From the NCBI RefSeq assembly GCF_000187265.1, contig NZ_GL698429.1:1203698-1267697 (forward strand): a stretch of 64,000 nt of DNA. The letters are read 5' to 3'. Below, in pieces: positions 19,538 through 30,429 of the stretch. Position 1 is the stretch's first letter. Each line of letters starts with the position of its first letter. Made by a program: the position numbers and the translations under genes. Under the pieces are notes generated by a model. It worked only from the letters and a program-made list of their open reading frames with translations, was not told where the DNA came from and ran no database searches. The stretch comes from Streptococcus equinus ATCC 9812 (lineage in GTDB: Bacteria > Bacillota > Bacilli > Lactobacillales > Streptococcaceae).

Positions 19538-20350
19538 TTACTTTCTTCTCTTTTGCGCTTTCTTCTTAGCACGACGAATTTTAGCGGCACGTTCTTTTTC
19601 AGCTTCTTCTTCTGCTTTACGCTTAGCAATAATTTTAAACGGATTGTTCAATACAAGAACTTGGAAAACTTGGAAAGCGTAAGAAACTGACCAATAAAGC
19701 ACAACCCCTGATGCCAAACGGAAAGCTAGGAAGAAAATCATGATTGGCATCACGTAAGTCATCATCGTCATTGCCATGTTTTTCTCGCGCGCAGCTTTAT
19801 TACTCAACCAAGTTGAAAGGAAAGTAAAGAAAGCAGCCAAGACTGGCAAGATATAGTATGGGTCTGGTTGTGACAATTCAATCCACAAGAAAGTTCCAGT
19901 TTTTAGGAAAGCAACACGAGTTAATGCTTGGTACAAAGCCATCAAAATTGGCAATTGAATCACTAATGGAAGCATTGTCGCATATGGATTAACACCATAT
20001 TCTTTATAAAGAGCTTGACTTTCCTCAGTCAACTTCATGCGGCTGTCAGTATCACGACCAGGATATTTTTCTTGTAATTTTTTAAGCTCTGGCTGCAAAT
20101 CTTGCATTTTTTGACTAGATTTGATTTGCATATTAAACAATGGCATCAAGATTGCTCGAATGATAATTGTAAAGAGAATAATCCCCACACCAATACGACC
20201 ATTAATTGAAAGCCATTGAATAGCCTTGGCAAAGAAGTAAACGATTTGTTCCCAACCATTTGTTGAGGAAGCGGTTACTTCGCTGCGCCCACAAGCAGCC
20301 AAAAGACCTAAAGTAAGACTACTTAATCCTAATAATTTAATCTTTCTTTT
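19538..20350 (-). CDS. yidC: Membrane protein insertase YidC (lipoprotein)
   Basis: Inserts membrane proteins with or without SecYEG. 270 residues, the short Gram-positive form. A lipoprotein signal LGLLAACG puts the acylated cysteine near residue 20, followed by five membrane segments and a very basic tail ([11 protein letters not shown]) that can bind ribosomes. GTG 20350 is chosen: AGGAAGG lies 7-8 nt upstream and the signal peptide then has normal length. It overlaps rnpA by 14 nt. Confidence 0.93.
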   Translation of the reverse strand, partial: KRKIKLLGLSSLTLGLLAACGRSEVTASSTNGWEQIVYFFAKAIQWLSINGRIGVGIILFTIIIRAILMPLFNMQIKSSQKMQDLQPELKKLQEKYPGRDTDSRMKLTEESQALYKEYGVNPYATMLPLVIQLPILMALYQALTRVAFLKTGTFLWIELSQPDPYYILPVLAAFFTFLSTWLSNKAAREKNMAMTMMTYVMPIMIFFLAFRLASGVVLYWSVSYAFQVFQVLVLNNPFKIIAKRKAEEEAEKERAAKIRRAKKKAQKRRK

Positions 20351-20696
20351 CACTATTGAGACCTTCCTGATATAAATTAGCAAGTTTTAAAACGTGCAAT
20401 AGATTTTTTTTCACTTCATGGTAATCAAGTTCCTCGACACCTTTACGCGCAATGATGACAAAGTCCTGATTAATCAAGTTTGGTGACAATTCCATGATAA
20501 CGTGTCGAATTTTTCGTTTAATGTTATTACGAGTGACAGCGTTACCAAGTTTCTTGCTCACAGAAAGCCCTACTCGATAGTGGCTCTGATTTTTTTCTAA
20601 ATGATAAAGGACAAATTTTCGGTTAGCAACACTTGATCCTTTGCTAAAAATCGCCTGAAAATCTTTGTCACTTTTGACACGATAGGTTTTCTTCAA
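20337..20696 (-). CDS. rnpA: Ribonuclease P protein component
   Basis: Protein subunit of RNase P, which trims tRNA 5' ends. 119 residues, basic, with [25 protein letters not shown] spread over the conserved RNR region. It is the first gene of the rnpA-yidC-jag operon. Confidence 0.95.
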   Translation of the reverse strand: MKKTYRVKSDKDFQAIFSKGSSVANRKFVLYHLEKNQSHYRVGLSVSKKLGNAVTRNNIKRKIRHVIMELSPNLINQDFVIIARKGVEELDYHEVKKNLLHVLKLANLYQEGLNSEKKD

Positions 20697-20736
20697 CGTA
20701 CGACTCCATTCTAAATTATTTTTATTATACCATAAA

Positions 20737-20776
20737 AATCGAAAAAAGCCCTAACCTCTAAGAAGTTTGGGCTTAT
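20737..20776 (-). terminator. argH terminator
   Basis: AAGCCC / GGGCTT stem with extra pairing in the loop, then TTTTTT on the minus strand. Confidence 0.8.
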
Positions 20777-20847
20777 TATCTTTAAAATATTTTTATTGGA
20801 ATCTATGCTCAGCGTTTTTTTAGTCAAAATGACAGTCGATTGAGTTT

Positions 20848-22230
20848 TTATAAAGCTTTTTTTGCTAATTCAATTTGCCATTTTACTTGGTCAAAACCAG
20901 TTCCGCCAAGAGAGTGACGGCGTTCAACTGCCGTATGAGATTTGAGAGTTTCATAGATATCTTCCTCAATCAAATCAGAAATTTCTTGGTAACGTTCAAA
21001 CGGCACATCTTGCAAATAATAACCTGCTTTTGTGCATTCAAGAACTAATTTACCAACAATTTCATGCGCTTGACGGAAAGGAAGTCCTTTGCTAGCAAGA
21101 TAGTCAGCCAATTCTGTCGCATTTGAGAAATCTTTTTCAGTCGATTCTGCCATGTGTTCTTTATTAACGGTCATGGTTTTTAGCATGCCAGCTAAAATAT
21201 CAATAGCCACCGTAATGGTTTCAACCGTATCAAACATGCCTTCTTTATCTTCTTGAAGGTCTTTATTATAAGCTAATGGCAAAGATTTCATAACTGTCAA
21301 AAGCCCAAAGAGATTGCCATAAACACGACCTGATTTCCCACGAATTAATTCTGCCATGTCAGGATTTTTCTTTTGTGGCATGATAGATGAACCCGTTGAG
21401 AACGTATCTGAAAGAGTCACAAATTTGAATTCATTTGAACACCAGCTGATGATTTCTTCACAGATACGACTCATATGCATCATCAAAATCGAACTATTTG
21501 CCAAAAATTCCAAGATAAAATCACGGTCAGACACAGCATCGAGGGAGTTGCTGTAGGGTTTGGCAAAGCCCATAAGCCGTGCTGTCATTTCACGGTCAAT
21601 CGGGAAAGTTGTCCCAGCAAGAGCAGCCGCACCAAGCGGTGACAAATCAGCATGATTCACGTTAAACTCAAAGCGCTCGCTATCACGGGTAAACATATTG
21701 TAGTACGCCATCAAGTGATGCCCAAATGAAATCGGCTGTGCATGTTGCAAATGCGTGTAACCTGGCATGATTGTGTAAACGTGCTCTTCAGCCAAATCAA
21801 CTAAAGTCTTACGCAAATTGCCAAGTTTTCCAATCACTTCATCAAGCTTAGCTTTCAAGTACAAGTGCATATCAGTTGCAACTTGGTCATTACGCGAACG
21901 TGCTGTGTGCAATTTCCCAGCCACAGGACCGATTTTTGCTGTCAAAAGACTTTCCATATTCATGTGAATGTCTTCATTTGACACGTCAAATTCAATCTTT
22001 CCAGCCTTGTATTCTTCAAGAAGTTCTTCAAGACCTGCCTTGATTTGAGCTGCTTCATCTTTTGTGATAATTCCTGTTTCACCAAGCATTGTCACGTGTG
22101 CAATGGAACCTTTCAAATCAAATTCTGCCATTTTTTGGTCAAAAGAAATCGATGCACCAAATTCCTCAACCCATTTTTCAAGACCAGCTTCAAACCGCCC
22201 GCCCCATAATTTATGATTTTCTGTTGTCAT
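20848..22230 (-). CDS. argH: Argininosuccinate lyase
   Basis: Last step of arginine synthesis: argininosuccinate to arginine and fumarate. 460 residues from ATG 22230 ([13 protein letters not shown]). The fumarase-superfamily signature [12 protein letters not shown] lies near residue 280, and [13 protein letters not shown] and [13 protein letters not shown] are intact. A TTG at 22254 is in frame but unlikely. argG lies upstream, separated by about 350 nt with hairpins. Confidence 0.95.
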   Translation of the reverse strand: MTTENHKLWGGRFEAGLEKWVEEFGASISFDQKMAEFDLKGSIAHVTMLGETGIITKDEAAQIKAGLEELLEEYKAGKIEFDVSNEDIHMNMESLLTAKIGPVAGKLHTARSRNDQVATDMHLYLKAKLDEVIGKLGNLRKTLVDLAEEHVYTIMPGYTHLQHAQPISFGHHLMAYYNMFTRDSERFEFNVNHADLSPLGAAALAGTTFPIDREMTARLMGFAKPYSNSLDAVSDRDFILEFLANSSILMMHMSRICEEIISWCSNEFKFVTLSDTFSTGSSIMPQKKNPDMAELIRGKSGRVYGNLFGLLTVMKSLPLAYNKDLQEDKEGMFDTVETITVAIDILAGMLKTMTVNKEHMAESTEKDFSNATELADYLASKGLPFRQAHEIVGKLVLECTKAGYYLQDVPFERYQEISDLIEEDIYETLKSHTAVERRHSLGGTGFDQVKWQIELAKKAL

Positions 22231-22261
22231 ATCACTGATACAATGAACCACCAAAGCTGGC

Positions 22262-22440
22262 GTTCAAAGCCTTTCTCTTTTCTTATTTCAATTAACAAAT
22301 AAGTCCTAGGAGCTACCAAGGACTTATGATGTGTTGCCTCACTGGGCGAATGTCTTAAATAAATCTCACAGGATATCATTATTTAAGCTCGATGCCACTC
22401 TCTGTTGACACTAACGAGTGTTTGGTAAGTTATAAGAAAA
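22262..22440 (-). promoter_or_regulatory. Structured argH leader, unrecognised
   Basis: On the minus strand this stretch has consecutive hairpins: ACACT/AGTGT, a 9-bp CTTAAATAA/TTATTTAAG stem (22354-22362 with 22379-22387), GTG/CAC around AGGCAA, and AAGTCCT/AGGACTT (22301-22307 with 22319-22325) about 70 nt before argH. No T-box TGGNACCGCG motif is present. It may be an attenuator or an sRNA; I cannot name the class. Confidence 0.4.
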
Positions 22441-22444
22441 GAGT

Positions 22445-22478
22445 CTCAGATGGGGCTCCCTGTCCCCTTTTATCTGAA
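22445..22478 (-). terminator. Terminator-like hairpin after argG
   Basis: TCAGAT...GGGG / CCCC...ATCTGA hairpin, followed on the minus strand by CTCTTTTCTT. It probably separates argG from argH transcription or acts as an attenuator. Confidence 0.65.
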
Positions 22479-22579
22479 ATTTTCTTTTCTTTTTATACTT
22501 TTATTGTTTATTTGGCTGTGACTTGTTCACGCCCATGTTTTTCTTTTCTTTTTCATAATCGACTGCTTAATCAGATGAT

Positions 22580-23770
22580 TTATTTGTTGTTAACTTGTGA
22601 GTTAACTTGAGTTGGTAGTCCCCAAAGTTTGATGAAGCCTACAGCTGCATCTTGGTCGAAGCTATCAGCTGATGTGTATGTTGCCAAGTTTTCGTCGTAA
22701 AGTGAATTTGGTGATTTACGAGCAACAACTTTTGCTGAACCTTTGTACAATTTGACTTTTGCAGTACCATTAACAACTTTTTGTGTTTCTTTGATGTAGG
22801 CAATAATAGCTTTTGTTGCTGGGCTGAACCACAAAGCATTATAGATAAGATTTGACAATTCATTTTCAAGAATTGGTTTGAAATGAGATACTTCACGAAC
22901 AAGTGTGATATCTTCGATTTCTTTGTGAGCTGTCAAAAGAGTAATCGCACCTGGGCACTCATAAATCTCACGTGATTTGATACCAACCAAACGATTTTCA
23001 ACGTGGTCGATACGACCGATACCGTGTTTGCCAGCGATAGCATTTACTTCTTGGATAAGGACAGCAAGTTTCATTTCTTTGCCATTAAGAGCGACTGGCT
23101 TACCTTCTTTGAATTCGATATCGATAAATTCTGGTGTGTTAGGAGCTTCTTCTGGTGAAGTTGTGATACCAAAAGCGTCTTCTGGAGCTTGATTCCATGG
23201 ATTTTCAAGGACACCACATTCGTTAGCACGACCCCAAAGGTTTTGGTCAACTGAATATGGATTGTCAAGGTCAGCAGGAACTGGAACACCATTTGCCTTA
23301 GCATATTCAATCTCTTCTTCACGAGACCATTTCCATTCACGAACTGGAGCAATAACTTTCAATTCAGGGTCAAGCGCAGCGATTGCTACTTCGAAACGAA
23401 CTTGGTCGTTACCTTTACCAGTACAACCGTGAGCGATTGTTGTCGCACCAGTTTTATGAGCGATTTCTACCAATTTTTTAGAAATCACTGGACGGCTAAG
23501 CGCTGATACCAATGGGTATTTTTGTTCGTAGTAAGCATGAGCTTGAAGTGCTGGAAGAACATACTCTTCAGCGAATTCATCTTTAACATCAAGAACATAA
23601 GATTCAACCGCACCAACTTTAAGAGCTTTATCATGAATAAAATCAAGGTCTTTACCTTCGCCGACGTCCACACAAACCGCAACGACATCATAATCTTTCA
23701 TAAGCCAAGTAATAGCAACTGAAGTATCAAGACCACCTGAGTACGCAAGGATAACTTTTTCTTTTGACAT
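22580..23770 (-). CDS. argG: Argininosuccinate synthase
   Basis: Joins citrulline and aspartate with ATP to argininosuccinate. 396 residues with the PP-loop AYSGGLDTS at residues 9-17, [14 protein letters not shown] near residue 112 and [11 protein letters not shown]. It works with argH downstream. The promoter is near-perfect and overlaps a palindrome that fits ArgR-type control. Confidence 0.96.
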   Translation of the reverse strand: MSKEKVILAYSGGLDTSVAITWLMKDYDVVAVCVDVGEGKDLDFIHDKALKVGAVESYVLDVKDEFAEEYVLPALQAHAYYEQKYPLVSALSRPVISKKLVEIAHKTGATTIAHGCTGKGNDQVRFEVAIAALDPELKVIAPVREWKWSREEEIEYAKANGVPVPADLDNPYSVDQNLWGRANECGVLENPWNQAPEDAFGITTSPEEAPNTPEFIDIEFKEGKPVALNGKEMKLAVLIQEVNAIAGKHGIGRIDHVENRLVGIKSREIYECPGAITLLTAHKEIEDITLVREVSHFKPILENELSNLIYNALWFSPATKAIIAYIKETQKVVNGTAKVKLYKGSAKVVARKSPNSLYDENLATYTSADSFDQDAAVGFIKLWGLPTQVNSQVNNK

Positions 23771-23815
23771 AGGAATACTCTCTTTTCTTATTTTGTGTTT
23801 TTATCAACTTTATGT

Positions 23816-23849
23816 GTATAATTATACGCACACCAAATATCTTTGTCAA
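23816..23849 (-). promoter_or_regulatory. argG promoter with palindromic operator-like site
   Basis: TTGACA (minus strand, 23844-23849), 17-nt spacer and TATAAT (23821-23826). The -10 lies inside the perfect palindrome GTATAATTATAC, which resembles ArgR/AhrC ARG boxes; repression by arginine is inferred. Confidence 0.8.
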
Positions 23850-23943
23850 GAATTTTTTTGAATATTTTTTCAAAAAACTTGTGATTTTTATGGTTTTATA
23901 ACAAATATACAGTATATATACAAATGTTCAATGATTTTATGCA

Positions 23944-23976
23944 AAAAAATCTCCCCAGCTGAGCTAGGGAGATATG
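23944..23976 (-). terminator. Terminator of CynX/NimT-type MFS gene
   Basis: ATCTCCC / GGGAGAT with internal AGCT pairing, then TTTTTTT on the minus strand. Confidence 0.88.
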
Positions 23977-23987
23977 TATTATTTCAA

Positions 23988-25154
23988 TTATAGAATTTTT
24001 TCAAATCGTTCTGTGTAGAACAGTGCTGCTGTCATTACTATTGTACAAACGAATAGGCAAAGTGCTGCTACTGTCCATGAACCAAAAAGGTCAAAGCTAT
24101 AACCAAAGAGCGTTGGTCCGAAGGCTGCTAGCAAGTAACCACCTGATTGTACCATACCTGATAATTGTGCTGTTTGACTTGGTGTATGTGATTTCATTGA
24201 GAAAGCCACAAGCATGTATGGGAAAAGGGCGCTAACTGCGATACCAATAAGAATATTCACAATCAACCAGTAAGTAAAGCTGCTAGTTTGGAACAAGAGC
24301 ATACCAGTACCTGCAATACCGCAAATTGATACGATGGCAAGCATGATTTTACGATTTTTACTTGAAAGACTAGTTGTCAATGTTGGAATAGTCAATGAGA
24401 ATGGCAAGCTCATCAATGAGTAAATTGAAGCTAAAATTCCCGCTGCTTCGCTTGAAACGCCTGCTTGGCTAGCCATTGTTGGCAACCATGTCATCCCTGT
24501 GTAGAAAAGAAGTGATTGCAAACCACCAAAGATAAGAAGGGCAATTGCCGCTTTGTTTTTCCAAAGAGATGCTGAGTGTGTGTGTTCATCCTTTTCTGTC
24601 ATATGATTATGGAAAGTATTTGGAAACCAAACAGCTAACGCAAGCAAAATCAAGAGACTAAGAATAACGATTAGCCCTTTCCAAGAAGTCATTTTAACAA
24701 TCGGCACAGCGACTGATGAGGCAACTGATGAGGCAATCCCCATAGCTGTTGTATAAACCGTTGTTAACAACCCAATACGACATGGTTGGTTTGCTAAAAT
24801 GATACTTGGGAACAAAACGTTCATCATGGCAATGCTGATACCGATAATCATCGTACCAATGTACAGACTTGGAAGGTTAAATACACGCATGATTGACCCT
24901 GCGAAAAGTGCAACCAAAACCATAGTGAATAATTTTTCAAGTCCAAACTTGTCTGCTAGACGCGGTGCCAAAGATGAGCAAAACGCAAACATAATCAATG
25001 GAATACTAGTTAAAATCCCTAATGAATTCACAGAGACACCCAAACCATCTGCCACATCACTTAGGACAGTTGGAATAGTAGTAAAAGGAATACGCATTAC
25101 GGCACCTACTAGGATAATCCCTGGAACAAAAAAGATTGAATGGTCTTTTTTCAT
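23988..25154 (-). CDS. MFS transporter, CynX/NimT type
   Basis: A 388-residue membrane protein with 12 predicted segments and the N-terminal PGIILVGAVMRIPFTTIP typical of the CynX/NimT branch of the major facilitator family. The cargo is unknown; members carry cyanate, nitroimidazoles or other small compounds. It is a single gene with its own terminator. Confidence 0.83.
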   Translation of the reverse strand: MKKDHSIFFVPGIILVGAVMRIPFTTIPTVLSDVADGLGVSVNSLGILTSIPLIMFAFCSSLAPRLADKFGLEKLFTMVLVALFAGSIMRVFNLPSLYIGTMIIGISIAMMNVLFPSIILANQPCRIGLLTTVYTTAMGIASSVASSVAVPIVKMTSWKGLIVILSLLILLALAVWFPNTFHNHMTEKDEHTHSASLWKNKAAIALLIFGGLQSLLFYTGMTWLPTMASQAGVSSEAAGILASIYSLMSLPFSLTIPTLTTSLSSKNRKIMLAIVSICGIAGTGMLLFQTSSFTYWLIVNILIGIAVSALFPYMLVAFSMKSHTPSQTAQLSGMVQSGGYLLAAFGPTLFGYSFDLFGSWTVAALCLFVCTIVMTAALFYTERFEKIL

Positions 25155-25319
25155 GTAACCCCTCTTAACTTATAAATAACAATTTTTTAAAGCCTATTAT
25201 AGCAGGAACTGAGGCTTTTTAGAATAGGAAAAATCAAAGAGAACGTTTTTCACAAGCAATTAAAATCTTTCTAAAAATTCACAATATAATATATAGATAA
25301 AAATACATTTTTTAAAATA

Positions 25320-25352
25320 ACAAAAAAACCTGAGAAAAACTCAGGCTTTTTA
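25320..25352 (-). terminator. gltX terminator
   Basis: CCTGAG aaaaa CTCAGG hairpin with T/A runs on both sides, just after the gltX stop. Confidence 0.88.
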
Positions 25353-25356
25353 TCTA

Positions 25357-26814
25357 TTATTTCAAGCTGTTAAGCATGTTTTCAATGTGTTCAATTGATT
25401 TTTCACGACCAAGAAGGTAGATAGTATCTGGAAGTTCTGGACCGTGCATTTCACCTGAAACGGCGATACGAATTGGCATGAAGAGATTTTTACCTTTGAT
25501 ACCAGTTTCTTTTTGAACAGCTTTGATTTGTGGGAAGATGTTTTCTGATTTGAAATTTTCATCACTCATAGCTTCAAGTTTAGCTTTGAAAGCTTCAAGA
25601 ACCGTAGGAACTGTTTCACCAGCCATAAATTCTTTTTCAGCATCTGTCAATTCTGGGAAATCTTCAAAGAACAAGTCAGTCAATGGAATGATTTCATCAA
25701 CAGATTTCATTTGTGGTTTGTAAAGTTCAACCAATTTTTCAGCTTTGTCAGTTAAACGACCAGCTTCTTCCAAGAATGGTTTAGCCATTGCAAAGATTGT
25801 ATCGAAATCTGCGTTCTTGATGTATTCGTTGCTCATCCAGTCCATTTTCTTTTGGTCAAATGCAGCTGGAGATTTGCTCAAACGGTGTTCATCAAAGAGT
25901 TTGATTAATTCTTCACGTGAGAAGATTTCATCTTCACCACCAGGGTTCCAACCAAGAAGAGCGATGAAGTTGAATACTGCTTCTGGCATGTAACCTTTTT
26001 TACGGTAGTCTTCGATGAATTGAAGAGTGTTTGTATCACGTTTTGACAATTTTTTACCAGTTTCAGAGTTGATAATCAATGTCATGTGACCAAATTCTGG
26101 TGCTTCCCAACCAAGTGCTTCGTAAACCATCAATTGTTTTGGTGTGTTTGCGATGTGGTCATCACCACGGATAACGTGAGAGATTTCCATCAAGTGGTCA
26201 TCGATAACAACGGCAAAGTTGTATGTTGGGTAACCATCTTTTTTCTGGATAACCCAGTCACCACCGACGTTTCCACCTTCAAATTCGATGTCGCCTTTAA
26301 CGATATCATGCCATTTGTAGATACCTGATTCGTTAACAGCCAAACGAACTGTAGGAATGATTCCTTTTGCTTGACGCTCTGCGATGTAAGCTGCTTTTTC
26401 TTCTTCAGACATACCAAGGAATTCGTTGATGTAACGAGGTGTTTCACCAGCAGCTTCTTGGCGTTCACGTTCTGCAGCTAATTCTTCTTCAGTAACGTAT
26501 GATTTATAAGCTTTACCTTCAGCCAACAATTGGTCGATGTATTTTTGGTAGATGTCCAAACGTTCTGATTGGCGGTATTTTTCGTGAGTTTGTGGGCTTT
26601 CGTCCCAATCCATTCCCAACCATTTAAGGTTTTCCAATTGTGAACGTTCACCGTCTTCGACATGACGTTTACGGTCAGTATCTTCAATACGGATAACAAA
26701 ATCACCACCGTAGTGACGAGCGTAAAGATAATTAAAGAGCGCAGTACGCGCATTTCCGATGTGTAAAAGTCCTGTTGGACTTGGTGCATAACGCACGCGA
26801 ATTTTCTTAGGCAT
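25357..26814 (-). CDS. gltX: Glutamyl-tRNA synthetase
   Basis: Charges tRNA-Glu. In streptococci the enzyme also charges tRNA-Gln, later amidated by GatCAB. 485 residues. Class I motifs are the HIGH box in [14 protein letters not shown] (residues 11-24) and the KMSKS equivalent KLSKRDT near residue 255. AGGAG lies upstream of the ATG; the gene stands alone with its terminator. Confidence 0.96.
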   Translation of the reverse strand: MPKKIRVRYAPSPTGLLHIGNARTALFNYLYARHYGGDFVIRIEDTDRKRHVEDGERSQLENLKWLGMDWDESPQTHEKYRQSERLDIYQKYIDQLLAEGKAYKSYVTEEELAAERERQEAAGETPRYINEFLGMSEEEKAAYIAERQAKGIIPTVRLAVNESGIYKWHDIVKGDIEFEGGNVGGDWVIQKKDGYPTYNFAVVIDDHLMEISHVIRGDDHIANTPKQLMVYEALGWEAPEFGHMTLIINSETGKKLSKRDTNTLQFIEDYRKKGYMPEAVFNFIALLGWNPGGEDEIFSREELIKLFDEHRLSKSPAAFDQKKMDWMSNEYIKNADFDTIFAMAKPFLEEAGRLTDKAEKLVELYKPQMKSVDEIIPLTDLFFEDFPELTDAEKEFMAGETVPTVLEAFKAKLEAMSDENFKSENIFPQIKAVQKETGIKGKNLFMPIRIAVSGEMHGPELPDTIYLLGREKSIEHIENMLNSLK

Positions 26815-26875
26815 TTTTGTCTCCTGTTAAAATTTCAATCGTTTCTATTATAGCACAATCTTTAGTCTTGAAACA

Positions 26876-26906
26876 AAAAATCAGCTGAAAACAGCTGATT
26901 TCTAAC
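26876..26906 (-). terminator. Terminator after aldo/keto reductase relic
   Basis: AATCAGCTG ttttC AGCTGATT followed by TTTTTT on the minus strand. Confidence 0.85.
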
Positions 26907-26992
26907 ATATCTTTCTATAAATTATCACTGTCTAAAGGCTGTAAAACTTTTAAAGCACTTTCACACTTTGCCAGTTTATCATCACAAACATC

Positions 26993-27918
26993 CTATGGCA
27001 AATCATTGCCTGCAGCTAAATAGATTTCGTACCATTCTTTTCGTGTTAGAACAATGTCTGCTGCTTTAGCTGCTTGGGCAACTCGCTCAGATTTTGTTGT
27101 CCCGATGACAGCTTGCATCTGCGCTGGGTAGCGAAGTACCAAGCAATAGCAATCGCTGACGGCGTCACTTGATATTTTTCTGCTAAGCGTTCCAAAACGC
27201 GATTCAATTCAGGGTATTTTTCTGAACCCAAGAACACACCGCCAAAATAGTCAAACTGAAGCACTGACCAAGCTTGAATCACTACATCATTTAAGCGACA
27301 ATATTCAAAAATACTGCTGTCGCGGACAATTCCTGCATCTTGCTTCATATTGACATGAAATCCTGCATCAAAACTTGGCGTAAATGCTGCGCTCAACTGC
27401 AATTGATTAGCTACCAAAGGTTGCTTGACATCTTTTTTAATCAACTCCATCATCATCGGATTTTGATTTGAGACACCAAAATCAATCACTTTACCTTGAG
27501 CTTTCAAAATATCAAAAGCTTCAGCGATTTCTTCTGGTTCCATGAGGGCATCAGGTCGATGCAATAAAAGCGAGTCAATGTAATCCACGCCAAGACGTTC
27601 TAAAATCCCATCAACAGCTTCTAGGATATGCTCTTTTGAAAAATCAAAATAAGTAAAGTCTTCCATTCGGATGCCACATTTTGATTGAATCCACATCTTT
27701 TCACGCAAATCGGGACGACGCTTCAATACTTCACCCAAAATACGTTCACATTCTCCGTGCCCATAGCAATCCGCAATGTCAAAAGCATTGATACCAACAG
27801 CTAAAGCTGACTCAATCAATTCTTCAACCTGATCGACAGTCATCTCTGAAATACGCATCAAGCCCAAAACAACTTCTGAAATTTCCACCTGACGTTCACC
27901 AAATTTAATATATCTCAT
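26993..27918 (-). pseudogene. Aldo/keto reductase, 3' frameshift
   Basis: NAD(P)H-dependent oxidoreductase of the aldo/keto reductase family (YdhF-like). The N-terminal 250 residues are intact, with the catalytic tyrosine in DIADCYGHGECE and LLLHRPDALM. After AIAIAWY the frame runs out at 27046 with unrelated residues. One base of shift near 27136-27140 restores the family C-terminus: RYPAQMQAVIGTTKSER, ending AAGNDLP at the TAG 26993-26995. So a one-base deletion removed part of the cofactor-binding C-terminus. It could be a sequencing error. Confidence 0.85.
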
Positions 27919-27946
27919 CTTTTTCCTCTTCTAAAAAATTTACAGT

Positions 27947-28444
27947 CTAAACAAGGACTTCACTAATACGACCTGTATCGACATCATAAATAGCACCTGA
28001 AATCTCAATATCATCAGGAATCAAAGGAGAATTGCGCAGTTTCATAACATCCTCACGAACACTTTCTTCCACATCAGAAAACGGCAAGAAGTCTTTTCCA
28101 TGAACATCAACACCTAAATCACGCTCAAGCTGTTTGGCAAAATCTTCATTGCTGAGTCCTTGCATGCCGCAATCTGTATGGTGCAAAACGACAATTTCGC
28201 GTGTACCAAGTTGCTGCTCTGAAATGACCAACGAACGAATGGTATCATCTGTCACGCGCCCACCTGCGTTCCGCAAAATATGGGCATCACCAAGCGCCAA
28301 ACCAAGCGCATGCGCAACGTGCAGACGTGAGTCCATACAAGTCACAATGGCAACATGAGTTTTTGGTTTTTGTGGCAAATGCGCCGTACCATGTAAATCT
28401 GCATAAGCTTGATTGGTCTTTAAAAATTTTTCAAAATAAGACAT
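27947..28444 (-). CDS. Beta-class carbonic anhydrase
   Basis: Interconverts CO2 and bicarbonate. 165 residues with zinc-binding CMDSRL (residues 36-41) and HHTDCGM (near residue 88), the short clade seen in Firmicutes. Bicarbonate supply matters for streptococci growing in ambient air. It lies between radA and the aldo/keto reductase; AGGAGG precedes the ATG. Confidence 0.92.
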   Translation of the reverse strand: MSYFEKFLKTNQAYADLHGTAHLPQKPKTHVAIVTCMDSRLHVAHALGLALGDAHILRNAGGRVTDDTIRSLVISEQQLGTREIVVLHHTDCGMQGLSNEDFAKQLERDLGVDVHGKDFLPFSDVEESVREDVMKLRNSPLIPDDIEISGAIYDVDTGRISEVLV

Positions 28445-28529
28445 AAAAGTCCTCCTAACATGTATCTATGAGAGCGTTTTTATCATCTTATCATTTTTAG
28501 AACAACTTATCACTTAAAACGACTTGGCA

Positions 28530-28557
28530 CAAAAAAGAGGAGTAACCTCCTCTGCAT
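28530..28557 (-). terminator. radA terminator
   Basis: AGAGGA gttacc TCCTCT hairpin followed by TTTTTTG on the minus strand, immediately after the radA stop. Confidence 0.88.
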
Positions 28558-28559
28558 TT

Positions 28560-29921
28560 CTATTTAAAAACTTTCTTAAGAACTTCTCCAACAGTTGTCA
28601 CACCAACAACTTCAATAGATGATGGCATATCAATACCAACTAAAGAATTTTTCGGTGCGTAAACTTTTGTAAAGCCAAGCTTAGCTGCTTCATTGATACG
28701 TTGTTCAATACGAGTGACGCGACGAATTTCACCTGTCAAACCAATTTCGCCGATAAAAGCTTCTTGTGGATTTGTCGGCTTTTCTTTGTAGCTTGACGCA
28801 ATAGCTACCGCTACTGCCAAGTCAATCGCTGGCTCATCAAGTTTGACACCACCAGCAGATTTGAGATAAGCATCTTGATTTTGCAATAAAAGCCCACAAC
28901 GTTTTTCAAGTACCGCCATAATCAGACTAACGCGATTGAAATCAAGCCCAGTCGTTGTGCGTTTGGCATTTCCAAAAACAGTCGGTGTCACCAAAGCTTG
29001 AACCTCCGCCAAAATCGGACGACTACCTTCCATGGTTACCACGATAGCTGAACCAGTCGCGCCATCCAAGCGTTCTTCCAAGAAAACTTGGCTCGGATTA
29101 AGCACTTCAACCAGCCCACCAGATTGCATTTCAAAAATGCCGATTTCGTTAGTTGAACCAAAACGGTTTTTCACTGCACGCAAGATACGGAAGGTATGAT
29201 GGCGTTCACCCTCAAAATAAAGCACCGTATCCACCATATGCTCAAGCATACGCGGACCAGCAAGCTGTCCTTCCTTAGTCACGTGACCAACGATAAAGGT
29301 TGCGATGTTATTAGTCTTAGCTAACTGCATGAGCTCTGCCGTCACTTCGCGCACTTGAGATACCGAACCTTGGACTCCTGAAATATCAGGACTCATAATC
29401 GTTTGAATCGAGTCAATAATTAAGAAATCAGGCTGGATTTGCTCAATCTGCGCACGGATAGCTTGCATATTTGTCTCAGCATAAAGGTAAAATTCATTAT
29501 CAATGTTGCCAAGACGTTCACTACGTAGTTTAATCTGCTCAGCTGATTCTTCCCCAGAAACGTAAAGAACCGTTCCTTTCTCTGCCAGCTGAATTGATAC
29601 TTGCAAAAGCAAGGTTGATTTTCCGATACCTGGGTCACCACCGATAAGCACCAAACTGCCTGGCACCACACCGCCACCAAGCACGCGGTTAAATTCATCC
29701 ATGCCAGTCTTTGTGCGTGAATAATTAATCGAGCTAACGTCCTTCAACTTAGTTGGTTTGCTCTTTTCACCTGTCAAACTGACACGCGCATTTTTAACCT
29801 CTTGTACTTCGACTTCTTCAACAAAAGATGTCCAAGACGAACAGTTTGGACAACGTCCTAGATATTTAGGAGAATGATAGCCGCACTCCTGACAAATAAA
29901 CGTTGTTTTCTTCTTAGCGAT
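28560..29921 (-). CDS. radA: DNA repair/branch-migration protein RadA, non-AUG start
   Basis: RecA-like branch-migration helicase that helps recombination, including transformation. With the start at 29921 it has 453 residues: the zinc finger CQECG...CPNC, Walker [11 protein letters not shown], and a C-terminal Lon-like domain with KSAGG. The frame has no ATG, GTG or TTG before the zinc finger. The first possible codon after TGA is ATC (29919-29921), 9 nt after AAGGAGG; GCT AAG AAG follows. An ATG at 29928 is out of frame and stops after four codons. TTG 29777 would remove the zinc finger. Either AUC initiates or the start was damaged by a small insertion. Confidence 0.85.
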   Translation of the reverse strand: MAKKKTTFICQECGYHSPKYLGRCPNCSSWTSFVEEVEVQEVKNARVSLTGEKSKPTKLKDVSSINYSRTKTGMDEFNRVLGGGVVPGSLVLIGGDPGIGKSTLLLQVSIQLAEKGTVLYVSGEESAEQIKLRSERLGNIDNEFYLYAETNMQAIRAQIEQIQPDFLIIDSIQTIMSPDISGVQGSVSQVREVTAELMQLAKTNNIATFIVGHVTKEGQLAGPRMLEHMVDTVLYFEGERHHTFRILRAVKNRFGSTNEIGIFEMQSGGLVEVLNPSQVFLEERLDGATGSAIVVTMEGSRPILAEVQALVTPTVFGNAKRTTTGLDFNRVSLIMAVLEKRCGLLLQNQDAYLKSAGGVKLDEPAIDLAVAVAIASSYKEKPTNPQEAFIGEIGLTGEIRRVTRIEQRINEAAKLGFTKVYAPKNSLVGIDMPSSIEVVGVTTVGEVLKKVFK

Positions 29922-29956
29922 AGCTCATTACCTCCTTTATATTTTTACCCTAAACC

Positions 29957-30403
29957 TTATTTTCCTGTTGAACCAAAGCCACCAGTACGAACGCCATCTG
30001 CTTCGTCACCATCAGCAACCAAGAAAGGCATGAAAACACCTTGAACAATGCGTTCGCCAGCTTTAATCACAACAGTTTCATCTGTGATATTTTTCATTTG
30101 CGCAAAGATATGACCTTCATTGGCTGGATTGCCATAGTAATCACCATCAATGACGCCAACAGAATTAATCAAAACCAACCCTTTTTTACGTGGGTTTGAT
30201 GAGCGGTCAAAAAGATAAAGCACTTCGCCAGCTTGCATGTAAGCTTTAACCCCAGTTGGCACCAATTTGATTTCGCCAGGTGCGATTTCTGTCGTTTCCG
30301 CAGCTTTCAAATCATAACCAGCCGCATGTGCTGTTTCACGTTTTGGTAGCAATGCTTCATCTGTGAATTGTGAAACCAATTCAAACCCTCTAATTTTACT
30401 CAT
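29957..30403 (-). CDS. dut: dUTP diphosphatase
   Basis: Hydrolyses dUTP to dUMP, keeping uracil out of DNA. 148-residue trimeric type with the five dUTPase motifs in order, among them AGYDLKA, the DRSSNPRKKG stretch, GVIDGDYYGN and the C-terminal GGFGSTGK. It lies between radA and queH on the same strand. Confidence 0.94.
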   Translation of the reverse strand: MSKIRGFELVSQFTDEALLPKRETAHAAGYDLKAAETTEIAPGEIKLVPTGVKAYMQAGEVLYLFDRSSNPRKKGLVLINSVGVIDGDYYGNPANEGHIFAQMKNITDETVVIKAGERIVQGVFMPFLVADGDEADGVRTGGFGSTGK

Positions 30404-30429
30404 TTTGTCTCCTTAACTATTTATTCGTA

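Noticed and set aside
22262..22440. T-box riboswitch before argH
   Set aside because: No TGGNACCGCG antiterminator core or clear specifier loop; only generic hairpins are visible.
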